64,000 bases of DNA from CAXBBB01 sp963815505 (GTDB lineage: Bacteria; Bacteroidota; Rhodothermia; Rhodothermales; BA12): NCBI GenBank assembly GCA_963815505.1, contig CAWFGU010000013.1, positions 1 through 64,000 on the forward strand. Reading direction: 5' to 3'. Each line of letters starts with the position of its first letter. The first letter of the stretch is position 1. Both the position numbers and the translations under genes were made by a program. Shown here piece after piece: positions 1 through 8,111 of the stretch. The notes under the pieces were generated by a model, which saw only the letters and a list, made by a program, of their open reading frames with translations, had not been told where the DNA came from and ran no database searches.

Positions 1-98
1 TCATCGCCCCTCGTACCGCTTTTGTCTATAACGGCGCTGCATCCAGCCCGGCAACCCGCTCGCGCTCGGCTCGTTGACGACGTAAACCACCTGAAACC

Positions 99-1205
99 AT
101 GCGCTTCCGCTATACCGATTTCGTCCCCGAGCGCCACGGAGCGCAAGGGCAATCGCCGTTCGAAAACCTGCTCGACATCTTTCAGCAGCTGCTCAACATC
201 GCGGCGGGCGACGCGAACGAGGCGCTCGACTGGATGAACGAGCTCGACCGCCGATACGACCTGACGCCGGGCGACTATGGCATGGGCGACTTCATAGAGG
301 ACCTGCGCAAGAAGGGGTATCTCGAAGACGACCAGAACAAGCTGGGCGAGGTCCGCATCACGTCCAAGACCGAGCGCGGACTGCGCCAAAAAGCTCTAGA
401 GGACATCTTCGGCAAGCTCAAGCGCGGTGGGCTCGGGCGTCACAAGACACCGTTCGCCGGGCAGGGCGACGAGAAGCTGCCCGAAACGCGCAGCTGGCAG
501 TTCGGCGATGACCTGCACTCGCTCGACGTGACGAGCACGCTCTCGAACGCCTACAGGCGCGGCGATCTGGACCGGCTCGACCTGCGCGAGGACGACTTCG
601 AAGTCTACGAGACCGACCACCACACGTCTATGGCTACGGTGATGATGATCGATCTCAGCCACTCGATGATTCTCTATGGTGAGGACCGCATCACGCCCGC
701 CCGCAAGACCGCGCTGGCGCTGAGCGAACTCATCCTCACCCGCTACCCCGGCGACACGCTCGACATCGTCGCGTTCGGGACCGACGCGTGGCAGGTCGAC
801 ATCAAGGATCTACCCTATCTCAACGTCGGCCCGTTCTACACCAACACGCGCGCCGGACTGCAGCGCTCGCGCGATCTGTTGCGTAGACGCAAGAACAAGA
901 ACAAGCAGATCTTCATGCTGACCGACGGCAAACCGTCGTGCCATTACGAAGGCGCCAAGCTGTACCGCAACGCGTTCGGGCTGGATAAGAAGATCGTCAA
1001 CAAGGTGCTCGACGAAGCAGTCGCCTGCCGCCGTGAGGGTATCTCGATCACCACGTTCATGATCGCCCGCGATCCGCTGCTGCAGCAGTTCGTGCACCAA
1101 TTGACGGAAGCCAATCAGGGCCGCGCCTACTACTCGGGCTTGGACGACCTGGGATCGTTCGTGTTCGAGGACTTCGAGCGCAACCGCCGCAAAAACGTCC
1201 GCTAA
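99..1205 (+). CDS. VWA-domain protein (CoxE/BatA-like, partner of a MoxR/Mg-chelatase-type ATPase)
   Basis: A 368-residue soluble protein. Residues 1-175 form a charged helical N-terminal region, and a von Willebrand A domain follows from about residue 178. The MIDAS metal site is visible as DLSHS (D185, S187, S189), with a supporting Thr near 248-250 and the Asp of TDGKPS at about 276. No signal peptide or membrane segment is present, so it should be cytoplasmic. Proteins of this layout usually work with an AAA+ ATPase of the MoxR or Mg-chelatase family encoded just upstream; that gene would lie before this window, so the partnership is inferred. The ATG at 99 gives the natural N-terminus. 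The substrate is unknown. Confidence 0.8.
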   Translation: MRFRYTDFVPERHGAQGQSPFENLLDIFQQLLNIAAGDANEALDWMNELDRRYDLTPGDYGMGDFIEDLRKKGYLEDDQNKLGEVRITSKTERGLRQKALEDIFGKLKRGGLGRHKTPFAGQGDEKLPETRSWQFGDDLHSLDVTSTLSNAYRRGDLDRLDLREDDFEVYETDHHTSMATVMMIDLSHSMILYGEDRITPARKTALALSELILTRYPGDTLDIVAFGTDAWQVDIKDLPYLNVGPFYTNTRAGLQRSRDLLRRRKNKNKQIFMLTDGKPSCHYEGAKLYRNAFGLDKKIVNKVLDEAVACRREGISITTFMIARDPLLQQFVHQLTEANQGRAYYSGLDDLGSFVFEDFERNRRKNVR

Positions 1206-1323
1206 GGGTCTCCGAGCCGTTCCTTCGCGCACAGGGTTTTGAGTGTGGTCGGGATAGAGACCGCGTTCGTGCTCCTGCTGGACGCGGTGCTAGACAATCC
1301 GCGCGCGGAGCACGGCTCGGCGC

Positions 1324-1331
1324 TACCTTTC
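1324..1331 (+). promoter_or_regulatory. Candidate -7 promoter box (TACCTTTC) of rsmA
   Basis: TACCTTTC matches seven of the eight positions of the Bacteroidota -7 consensus TAnnTTTG. It ends only 4 bases before the rsmA ATG at 1336, so a start site about 5-7 bases downstream would make a leaderless or nearly leaderless mRNA. No clear -33 TTG is seen at the ideal distance. Confidence 0.35.
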
Positions 1332-1335
1332 AGGC

Positions 1336-2115
1336 ATGATGCAACCCAAGAAGTCGCTCGGGCAAAACTGGCTGCGCGACCCCAATACGATCCGCAAGAT
1401 CGCCGCGTCGCTGGACGCTCAGCCGGGCGACGCCGTCGTCGAGATCGGGCCGGGAACGGGGGCGATGAGCAGAGAGCTGCTGACGATCTATCCACAGATG
1501 GTCGCGCTCGAAGTCGATCAGCGGGCTGTTGCGCATCTGAACGAGGAGTTGCCCGGACTCGACGTGCGGCACCAGGACGTGCTAGAGGCCGACTGGCGCG
1601 CTCTGAGCCGCGAGCTGGGCGGACCGCTGCACGTGATTGGTAACCTGCCCTATTACATCACCTCACCGATCCTGTTCGGGCTGGTCGACGCGCGCGACGT
1701 GGTGGCCGAGATCGTCGTGATGATGCAACTCGAAGTGGCGCAGCGGATCGTAGCCCAACCGCGGACCAAGGCATACGGCATTCTGAGCGTCGTTTTTCAG
1801 CGGTACTGCGACGTGAAACTGCTCTTCAAGGTCTCGCCGCACGTGTTTTTTCCGCAGCCCGACGTGACGAGCGCCGTCGTCCGTTTTCGGTTTCGGACCG
1901 ATGCGCCGCCGCCGTCGCCCGGCGAGGATCTGTTTCGGCAGGTCGTGCGGGGCGCGTTCGGGCAGCGCCGCAAGACGCTGCGCAACAGTTTGCGCGCCGC
2001 GTTTCCCAGCCTCGACGAACTGCCGGAAGAATGGGCGAAGCGCCGCGCCGAAGAGTTGACGCCTGACGAGTTCGCCCGCCTATCGCATTACCTTGGCGAC
2101 GTGCTGAAACAGTAG
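1336..2115 (+). CDS. rsmA: 16S rRNA (adenine1518-N6/adenine1519-N6)-dimethyltransferase RsmA/KsgA
   Basis: This enzyme transfers four methyl groups from SAM to two adjacent adenines in helix 45 of 16S rRNA late in 30S assembly. The 259-residue protein is close to the usual 260-275. It shows the family N-terminus KKSLGQNWLRD, the SAM-binding motif EIGPGTG (residues 36-42) and the catalytic NLPY motif (103-106, followed by YITSPIL). The C-terminal helical domain includes the typical FGQRRKTLRNSL stretch. Either of two consecutive ATGs (1336 or 1339) could start it. It is followed by mgtE after 53 bp in the same direction. Confidence 0.97.
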   Translation: MMQPKKSLGQNWLRDPNTIRKIAASLDAQPGDAVVEIGPGTGAMSRELLTIYPQMVALEVDQRAVAHLNEELPGLDVRHQDVLEADWRALSRELGGPLHVIGNLPYYITSPILFGLVDARDVVAEIVVMMQLEVAQRIVAQPRTKAYGILSVVFQRYCDVKLLFKVSPHVFFPQPDVTSAVVRFRFRTDAPPPSPGEDLFRQVVRGAFGQRRKTLRNSLRAAFPSLDELPEEWAKRRAEELTPDEFARLSHYLGDVLKQ

Positions 2116-2168
2116 GCGGCTCTCGTTCCGGCTCCCTCGCCCGCCCCTCTTCTACCGGCCCGCCGCCC

Positions 2169-3650
2169 GTGACGCCTCCGCCCGACCTCCTCGAACCGGA
2201 CGCTCCGGACAGTGGAACGTCGGACGAACACACGCCGCTGCTGCCCGACGAACCACACGCCGTCGGCGGGCAGGACGATGACGAGCAGGGACGCTACGAA
2301 GCGCCCGAGATAGACGACGCATTCGTCGAACACGTCGAGACCCTGCTCCACGCCGGAGAAGAGCGGCGTTTGAAAGCCGTCCTGGGCGACCTCGCGCCGT
2401 ACGACTTGGCCGTTATCCTGGGCAACGTGTCGCCCGACGACGCGCGCGCGCTCTTCGACCTGTTTCGCGTCGACCGCGCCGCCGACGTACTCGTCGAAGC
2501 CGAAGAGAGCTTCCGCGAGCGCCTGCTCGAAGACGTGTCGCACAGCCGACTGGCCGAAATCGTCGACCAACTCGACACCGACGACGCCGCCGACGTGCTA
2601 GGTGAGCTGACCGACGAGCGGGTCCGCATGGTGCTGCCGCGTTTGGAGGACGCCGACGAACTGCGCAGCCTGCTCCGCTACGCCTACGACACAGCGGGCG
2701 GGCGCATGGCGACCGAAGTCGTCTCGGTCCCCGACTACGTGACCGTCGGCGAGGCGACCGAGATCGTGCGCGCGCTCTCGGACGAAGTCGAAGACCTGTA
2801 CGTCCTGTTCGTCGTCGACCGCGATGAGAAGTTGGTCGGCATCGTGCCGCTCAAACGCCTGCTCCTGTCGCACGCGACGACGTTCATCTCGGACATCGTC
2901 ACCCGCGACGTAATCGCAGTCACGGTCGAAGAAGATCAGGAAGACGTGGCACGCATCATGGAGCGCTACGACCTGGTGTCGCTGCCGGTCGTCGACTTGC
3001 AAGACCGGCTCGTAGGCCGCATCACGATTGACGACATCGTCGACGTGCTGCGCGAGGAAGCCGAGGAAGACTTGCAGGTCATCTCGGGTACGAGCGGCGA
3101 CGAAGAACTGTCTGATTCGGTCTGGCGCATCGCGCGGGGGCGCTTGCCGTGGCTGACGGTGGGGTTGTTCGGCACGCTGTGCTCGGCGTTCATCGTCAAG
3201 TCGTTCGAGGGCACGCTCGAACAGGTCGCCGTCCTGGCAATGTTCATCCCGGTCATGACGGCAATGGCGGGCAATGCGGCCATTCAAAGCGCGGCGATCA
3301 CGGTTCAAGGCCTAGCGTCGGGCCGGCTGGTGATCGGCGAGGCGTTCGGGCGCGTCGGTAAGGAGTTGGGCGTGGCGCTGTTCAACGGTACTCTCCTTGC
3401 AGCGATTTTCTGCGTCATCATCTTCTTACTCGACCCCGCCGATGGGCAGTCGGCCAAGCTGGCGAGTGTGGCATCGCTGGCCCTGCTGGTCGTCATCGTT
3501 CTGGCGACCGTCAACGGAGCGCTGATTCCCGTCGTCCTCAAACGGGCCGGTCTCGACCCTGCACTGTCGATGGGCCCGTTCGTCACGACGGCCAACGACA
3601 TCCTGGGCCTGAGCGTCTACTTCGGCATCACGACGCTGCTGTACGTGTAG
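2169..3650 (+). CDS. mgtE: Magnesium transporter MgtE
   Basis: A gated Mg2+ channel of the inner membrane, 493 residues. It begins with an acidic, probably disordered stretch of about 50 residues, longer than in most homologues. The MgtE N domain follows (repeated DDAADVL-type helices, about 60-190), then two CBS domains (about 195-320) that sense cytosolic Mg2+. The five-helix membrane domain starts near 325. Pore-region sequences resembling the family signature are MAGNAAIQSAAITVQGLASG and the C-terminal GPFVTTANDILGLSVYFGI. The start is a GTG (2169). No M-box riboswitch is visible in the 53-bp gap from rsmA, so Mg2+ control is probably by CBS gating. Confidence 0.95.
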   Translation: MTPPPDLLEPDAPDSGTSDEHTPLLPDEPHAVGGQDDDEQGRYEAPEIDDAFVEHVETLLHAGEERRLKAVLGDLAPYDLAVILGNVSPDDARALFDLFRVDRAADVLVEAEESFRERLLEDVSHSRLAEIVDQLDTDDAADVLGELTDERVRMVLPRLEDADELRSLLRYAYDTAGGRMATEVVSVPDYVTVGEATEIVRALSDEVEDLYVLFVVDRDEKLVGIVPLKRLLLSHATTFISDIVTRDVIAVTVEEDQEDVARIMERYDLVSLPVVDLQDRLVGRITIDDIVDVLREEAEEDLQVISGTSGDEELSDSVWRIARGRLPWLTVGLFGTLCSAFIVKSFEGTLEQVAVLAMFIPVMTAMAGNAAIQSAAITVQGLASGRLVIGEAFGRVGKELGVALFNGTLLAAIFCVIIFLLDPADGQSAKLASVASLALLVVIVLATVNGALIPVVLKRAGLDPALSMGPFVTTANDILGLSVYFGITTLLYV

Positions 3651-3824
3651 CACGCTGCTCCGCGATGGCGGCTGAGCCATGAGGTGGCGTCGGGCCTGGT
3701 CGAAGCGGTGATCTGAGTCGGGGAGCCACAACCCGGCGCGCCAAAGCACTTCGTCAACTTTGACGCGAGGCGAACCGCTCGGCGCGCGTACCTTGGGAGC
3801 ACCAATCGTTCTTTGCCTCGCGCT

Positions 3825-4020
3825 GCTTGTTCTGCCTTAGGCAGATTAAAAGGGAATCGGACGCCTCACGGCCAACCCGAACTGTACCCGCAACTGTACG
3901 CCGCCCCGTTCCAATCGGAACACGCCTGCTCTACTACGAGCGGCTCGCCACTGCGCTCTGCGTGGGAAGACGAGCCGGTTTGGAGCCGGTACGCGGAGAG
4001 TCAGGAGACCTGCATCGGCG
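3825..4020 (+). promoter_or_regulatory. Cobalamin riboswitch (AdoCbl/B12 element)
   Basis: The conserved landmarks appear in the right order: TTAAAAGGGAATC near 3845-3857, the core ACCCGCAACTGTA at about 3886-3898, GCCACTG near 3947, GGGAAGACG at 3963-3971, and the B12 box AGTCAGGAGACCTGC at about 3999-4013. It lies in a long leader upstream of a BtuB-like receptor, exactly where this aptamer is expected. Binding of adenosylcobalamin should reduce expression. An intrinsic terminator at 4112-4142 is the likely expression platform. A weak TACCTTGG box at 3789-3796 could be its promoter. Confidence 0.95.
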
Positions 4021-4111
4021 CCGCGCTTCGCCTCCGGGACCAGAGGAATCAGCCGCACCCCCTCACCGTTTTCCGCGTGCTTTGCCAAGCGCGTTCGGGA
4101 GCGTGACCGTG

Positions 4112-4142
4112 CCTGTTTTCCACCTTGGAAGGCAGGTTTTCT
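4112..4142 (+). terminator. Intrinsic terminator, probable expression platform of the B12 riboswitch
   Basis: A 10-bp stem (CCTGTTTTCC pairing with GGAAGGCAGG, including two G-T pairs) encloses the 5-nt loop ACCTT and runs into TTTTCTTC. It ends only about 12 bases before the receptor ATG at 4149. It could therefore stop transcription or mask translation initiation when cobalamin is bound. Which mechanism operates is inferred. Confidence 0.75.
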
Positions 4143-4148
4143 TCGTTC

Positions 4149-5981
4149 ATGCTCTTCCGTCTCCTCTCGCTCTTCCTGTTCTGCCTCGCGCTTCCGGCTC
4201 GCGCGCAGGTGGCCGACACGGTCGCTCTGGGCGGGGTCGAGGTGACAGCCACGCGCTGGCAAGCTGCCGAGCGGACGGCGCAGGTCGAACGAATCGGCGC
4301 AGCCGAGATCGAACGCGCCAATGCGCTGTCGCTGGCGGATGCGCTCCAGTCGCACACGTCGGCGTTTGCGCGGCGCTACGGTCCGGCGGGACTGGCGACG
4401 ATCAGTTTGCGCGGCACGAGCGCGGGACAGACGGCCGTCTTGCTGGATGGATTTCCCATCGCCAATCCTCAGTTAGGGCAGGTCGACGGATCGCTCGTTC
4501 CTGCTTTCGCGCTAGCGAGCGTCGACGTGCTGAGCGGCGCCGGATCGGTGTGGCATGGGTCGCAGGCGGTCGGTGGTGTGGTCAACGTGATGCCCCGGGC
4601 GGCGCGCGGGCGGCTGGTCGGAGTCGAAGGCCAGGCAGGCGCGTGGGGCGAGCGGACACTGCGGCTGCGCGCGTCGGCAGGGCCGATCCTGGTCGCAGCA
4701 GAACACGCATCGGGCGACGGAGATTTCGGCTACACGCTCGAGCGGCCGGATGGCGAGCAGCGTGTACGAAGAGACGGCGGCGCATTCGAGCGGACGAGCA
4801 TACTGGCGACGACGACGCACGGCGCGACGCGCGGCGGAGTGCTGGCGTCGATCAGCGCGCGCGACCTGCCCGGCCCGGCGGGCCGCGCTCCGCAGAGCGA
4901 GCGGCAGGACGACGCGAGCTTGAACACGTGGGCGCGTCACGCCCGGCAGGTCGGCGGCGGCGTCCTCGGGCTGGGCGCGATGGCGGGCTGGGCCGACCTG
5001 CGCTACCGCTCGCCGGGCATCGACATCGACGATACCGGATCAACGCAGACGGCCTACGCCGAAGCGACTTATGCGCTACCTGTCGGATCGGGATCGATCG
5101 ATGCGGGCGCGAGCGTGCAGCACGCCACGGCGACGCATCCGAGTCTGGCACGCGACGCAGCCGAGACGACCGGAAGCTCGTGGGTGAGTCTGGCGTTGAA
5201 CCAAGGCTCCCTGCTCGTCGCTCCATCGGCCCGCGTCGATCTGCGCAGCGACGGCACTCGATCGGCGACGCCGCGTCTCGGACTGGCCTACGACGTAGTG
5301 GACGGACAGACGCTGCGCGCATCCGTATCCGGCGCCTTCCGCGCGCCGACGCTCAACGACCGCTTCTGGCGCCCCGGCGGCACCCCCGATTTGCGAGCCG
5401 AGCGCGGATGGGCCGTCGATGGCGGCGCCCGCTTCGAACGCGGCAACTGGCACGCAGACGCTTCCGTCTATCGACACGAGCTTCGCGATCAGATCGTGTG
5501 GCAACCTGCCGCGAGTGGCATTTGGTCACCGTCGAACCTGAGCAGGACGCGCACGACGGGGCTGGATCTCTCGGCAGCGTGGACACCGACGCCGACTCGC
5601 TTCGTCCGCGCCGGATTTGCGATGACCGACGCCCGGGACCGCTCGAACGGTTCATCGGCGATAGGCGAGCGGCTGCGCTTCGTTCCGCTCGCTCAGGCGC
5701 GGCTGCACGTCGGCACGCGGACGGCAGGATTCGAGATCGACGCGCTCGCCATCGCCATCGGCAAACGCCCCGTCACGTCGGACGGCTCGCAGTTTCTGCC
5801 CGGCTTCGCTACGGTCGACGCAGGCATTCGGCGAGCGTGGACGGCTCGCACGGCTCGCCTGATGGCTTTCGCTCGCCTGCACAATGCCCTCGACGCACGC
5901 TACCGTCTGATCGAAGGCTACCCAATGCCCGGGCGCCACGCCCGCATCGGCCTCTCCCTCACCCTCGGCGAGAGCCGCTGA
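4149..5981 (+). CDS. btuB: TonB-dependent receptor, BtuB-like cobalamin outer-membrane transporter
   Basis: An outer-membrane receptor expected to import cobalamin using TonB energy. The ATG at 4149 gives a clean signal peptide (MLFRLLSLFLFCLALPARAQ) and a 610-residue protein; an in-frame TTG at 4125 lies inside the terminator and is unlikely. After the signal come a TonB-box-like segment (GGVEVTATR) and the plug domain (about 30-140, with SLRGTSAGQTAVLLDG and the GSQAVGGVVNV strand). A beta-barrel of about 470 residues follows, ending in an amphipathic strand. The B12 riboswitch directly upstream is the main evidence for the substrate. The lipoprotein and Bfd-like genes downstream look co-transcribed. 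Confidence 0.88.
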   Translation: MLFRLLSLFLFCLALPARAQVADTVALGGVEVTATRWQAAERTAQVERIGAAEIERANALSLADALQSHTSAFARRYGPAGLATISLRGTSAGQTAVLLDGFPIANPQLGQVDGSLVPAFALASVDVLSGAGSVWHGSQAVGGVVNVMPRAARGRLVGVEGQAGAWGERTLRLRASAGPILVAAEHASGDGDFGYTLERPDGEQRVRRDGGAFERTSILATTTHGATRGGVLASISARDLPGPAGRAPQSERQDDASLNTWARHARQVGGGVLGLGAMAGWADLRYRSPGIDIDDTGSTQTAYAEATYALPVGSGSIDAGASVQHATATHPSLARDAAETTGSSWVSLALNQGSLLVAPSARVDLRSDGTRSATPRLGLAYDVVDGQTLRASVSGAFRAPTLNDRFWRPGGTPDLRAERGWAVDGGARFERGNWHADASVYRHELRDQIVWQPAASGIWSPSNLSRTRTTGLDLSAAWTPTPTRFVRAGFAMTDARDRSNGSSAIGERLRFVPLAQARLHVGTRTAGFEIDALAIAIGKRPVTSDGSQFLPGFATVDAGIRRAWTARTARLMAFARLHNALDARYRLIEGYPMPGRHARIGLSLTLGESR

Positions 5982-6009
5982 TTCTTCCTTACCACCCCAC
6001 TCCTCGCTC

Positions 6010-7113
6010 ATGCGCGCACTTTCCCACCTCCTCCTGCTCCTGCTGCTCACGACCGCCCTCTCCGGGTGTGACCTGTTCGGCGACTCCGACGACGGTGACG
6101 GTGACCGCGACCGCGAGCTGTCGACCAGTGTCTTCGTAGGCAATCAGGGCAACTTCTCGGACGGAAACGGATCGGTCACGACCTACGACCCCGAGAGCGA
6201 GGCGTCGACCGCCCGCGCCATCGGCGACTTGAATTCCATCGTCCAGAGCGTGACCGTTGCGGATGGCGTCCTCTTCGTAGCGGCCAACACGGGCGACCGG
6301 CTCTACCGCTTCGACGCGCGCTCGCTGGCGGCCCAACCGAGCATCAAGGTGTTCTCGCCGCGCTACGTTGCCGTTGACGGCGACCGCGCCTATGTGACCA
6401 GTCTGTTCGGCGCACGAGGTTCGTTTACGGGCGGACGCCTCAACCTGATCAACCTCGCGGGCGACGGCGTGGTGACCGACTCTCTGGGCGCGGGCAACAA
6501 CCCTGAAGGCGTGCTCATCACCGAAGACCGCGTCTACGTGGCCGTCCACGGCTTCGGCAACGCGTCGACCGTGTTCGCCTATGACCGCGACGGGCGCCTC
6601 CGCGCCGAGATCGCGACGGGCTGCAGCGGTCCGCGGGCGCTCCACGAGGACGAGCAGGGCGACGTCTGGGTCGTGTGCACCGGCGCGCTGGAGTACGACG
6701 GCGATTTCGCTGTCGTCGGTGAGACGCCCGGCCAGGTGCTCGTGCTCAGGGGCAACACCGTCGCCGCACGTTTTCCGCTCGATGCCCGAACAGCGACGGC
6801 CGGACCGGGACAAGAGTCGTTTTACAACTCGGAAGATGAGACTTTGGTGGTCGTCGTCGGCGGCAGGCGCGTGCTGCGGTTCGACACTCAAACGAACCAG
6901 TCAACGGGAGAACTCACGCTTCCCGACGACGCCAACCCGATCGGCGCTATCGCGCTCGACGGCACCCGAGATCGTCTCTACGTCGCCCGCGTGCCCTCCT
7001 TCGACGTGGCGGGGTACGTGACGATCCACGCCTCGAGCGGGGGAGCCGAACTGAGCCGGTTTGCGACGGGCGTCGCCCCGACCTCCATCGCCATCGCAAC
7101 ACGCGACGACTGA
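6010..7113 (+). CDS. YncE/DUF5074-like beta-propeller surface lipoprotein of the B12 uptake operon
   Basis: A 367-residue lipoprotein. The signal peptide ends in the lipobox LSGC (Cys near residue 20), followed by an acidic linker (DSDDGDGDRDRE) typical of surface-exposed Bacteroidota lipoproteins. The remainder shows repeated blade-like units of alternating beta strands (for example RVYVAVHGFGNASTVFAYD and DRLYVARVPSFDVAGYV) as in YncE-type seven-bladed propellers. It starts 28 bp after the BtuB-like gene under the same riboswitch. A role in capturing or handing over cobalamin is inferred from this position. Its stop overlaps the next start by one base. Confidence 0.75.
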   Translation: MRALSHLLLLLLLTTALSGCDLFGDSDDGDGDRDRELSTSVFVGNQGNFSDGNGSVTTYDPESEASTARAIGDLNSIVQSVTVADGVLFVAANTGDRLYRFDARSLAAQPSIKVFSPRYVAVDGDRAYVTSLFGARGSFTGGRLNLINLAGDGVVTDSLGAGNNPEGVLITEDRVYVAVHGFGNASTVFAYDRDGRLRAEIATGCSGPRALHEDEQGDVWVVCTGALEYDGDFAVVGETPGQVLVLRGNTVAARFPLDARTATAGPGQESFYNSEDETLVVVVGGRRVLRFDTQTNQSTGELTLPDDANPIGAIALDGTRDRLYVARVPSFDVAGYVTIHASSGGAELSRFATGVAPTSIAIATRDD

Positions 7114-7322
7114 TGCGCATCGACCGCTGCGTCTGCTTCAACGAAACGTTCTCCGACCTCAAAGCCCGCGCCGACGCGAGCCAAGCGCAGACCGTGTCCG
7201 AGCTCCAGCGCCACGTCGCGTTCGGACTCAAGTGCAAGATGTGCCACCCCTACGTCCGCGCGATGCTGCGAACGGGCGAGACCTGCTTTGGCCGCGTGAT
7301 TCGCGAGAAGGACGCAGGCTGA
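7113..7322 (+). CDS. Bfd-like [2Fe-2S]-binding protein
   Basis: A 69-residue protein with the bacterioferritin-associated-ferredoxin cysteine pattern: CxC near the N-terminus (residues 6 and 8) and CKMC about 32 residues later. These four ligands are expected to hold a [2Fe-2S] cluster in a BFD-like helical fold. The ATG overlaps the stop of the preceding lipoprotein (ATGA-type junction), so it should be translationally coupled and belongs to the B12-regulated unit. Its partner is unknown. A redox role in reducing imported corrinoid would be speculation. Confidence 0.75.
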   Translation: MRIDRCVCFNETFSDLKARADASQAQTVSELQRHVAFGLKCKMCHPYVRAMLRTGETCFGRVIREKDAG

Positions 7323-7410
7323 TCCGATGCTGCCCAGCGCCGGGTAACGCTGCGGTCATGCGCGCTGCCCGAGGCGTGCGTAAGTTGCCGCTTCATAAGC
7401 CCATCGCCCG

Positions 7411-8109
7411 ATGTCGGAGCCCACGCCCAAAGTCCTCATCGTCGACGACGAACCCGACCTGCGCGACCTGCTCGTGTACAACCTGCAGCGCGAGGGCTAC
7501 ACCGTCATCGAGGCCGCCGACGGCGTCGAAGCGCTCGAGAAGGCCGAGGCCGAGCAGCCCGACGCCATCGTACTCGACGTGATGATGCCCGGTCTGAGCG
7601 GACTCGACGTGTGCCGCCGCCTGCGTGAGAGCGCCAATCTGCGCAAGACGCCTATCCTGATGCTCACCGCTCTCGACGCGACCGACGACTACGTGCGCGG
7701 CCTCGATGTGGGCGCAGACGCGTACCTGAGCAAGGACGTAGACATGCCGGTCTTGATCAGCCAGATCCGCGCGCTGATGCGGGGTGCCAACCGGCAGGAG
7801 GATACGCCGGACCGCATGTTCCTGCACGACCTGGAGATCAACCGCGAGCGCTACCTGGTTTTCCGCCAGCGCGAGGGCCACGAGCGCGAAAGCTTTCGGA
7901 TGCCGCGAAAGGAGTTCGAGCTGCTCTACTTTCTGGCCTCGCATCCGGGCAAGGTGTTTACGCGCCAGGACGTGCTCAACCGCGTCTGGGGGAGAGACGT
8001 GTACGTGGTCGACCGCACCGTCGATGTGCACGTGCGCAAGGTGCGCGAGAAGCTGGGCGACGGCTACATCGAGACCGTCAAGGGCGTCGGCTATCGGTTT
8101 CGCAAGTAA
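7411..8109 (+). CDS. OmpR/PhoB-family response regulator
   Basis: A 232-residue DNA-binding response regulator. The receiver domain occupies residues 6-125, with the acidic pair VDDEPD (Asp12-13), the phospho-acceptor Asp56 in VLDVMMPG, a conserved Thr in MLTALD and the Lys of YLSKD. A winged-helix output domain follows from about 135 to 232 (RKEFELLYFLASHPGKVFTR and the closing VKGVGYRF). The histidine kinase starts two bases after its stop, making a standard PhoB/PhoR-type pair. The target genes and signal cannot be read from the sequence. A weak TAAGTTGC box at 7381-7388 could be part of its promoter. Confidence 0.93.
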   Translation: MSEPTPKVLIVDDEPDLRDLLVYNLQREGYTVIEAADGVEALEKAEAEQPDAIVLDVMMPGLSGLDVCRRLRESANLRKTPILMLTALDATDDYVRGLDVGADAYLSKDVDMPVLISQIRALMRGANRQEDTPDRMFLHDLEINRERYLVFRQREGHERESFRMPRKEFELLYFLASHPGKVFTRQDVLNRVWGRDVYVVDRTVDVHVRKVREKLGDGYIETVKGVGYRFRK

Positions 8110-8111
8110 CC

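Noticed and set aside
3827..6139. 770-residue plus-strand open frame across the riboswitch and btuB
   Set aside because: Arg-rich, low-complexity translation in a shifted frame of the receptor gene; it would also translate the aptamer. It is a high-GC shadow.
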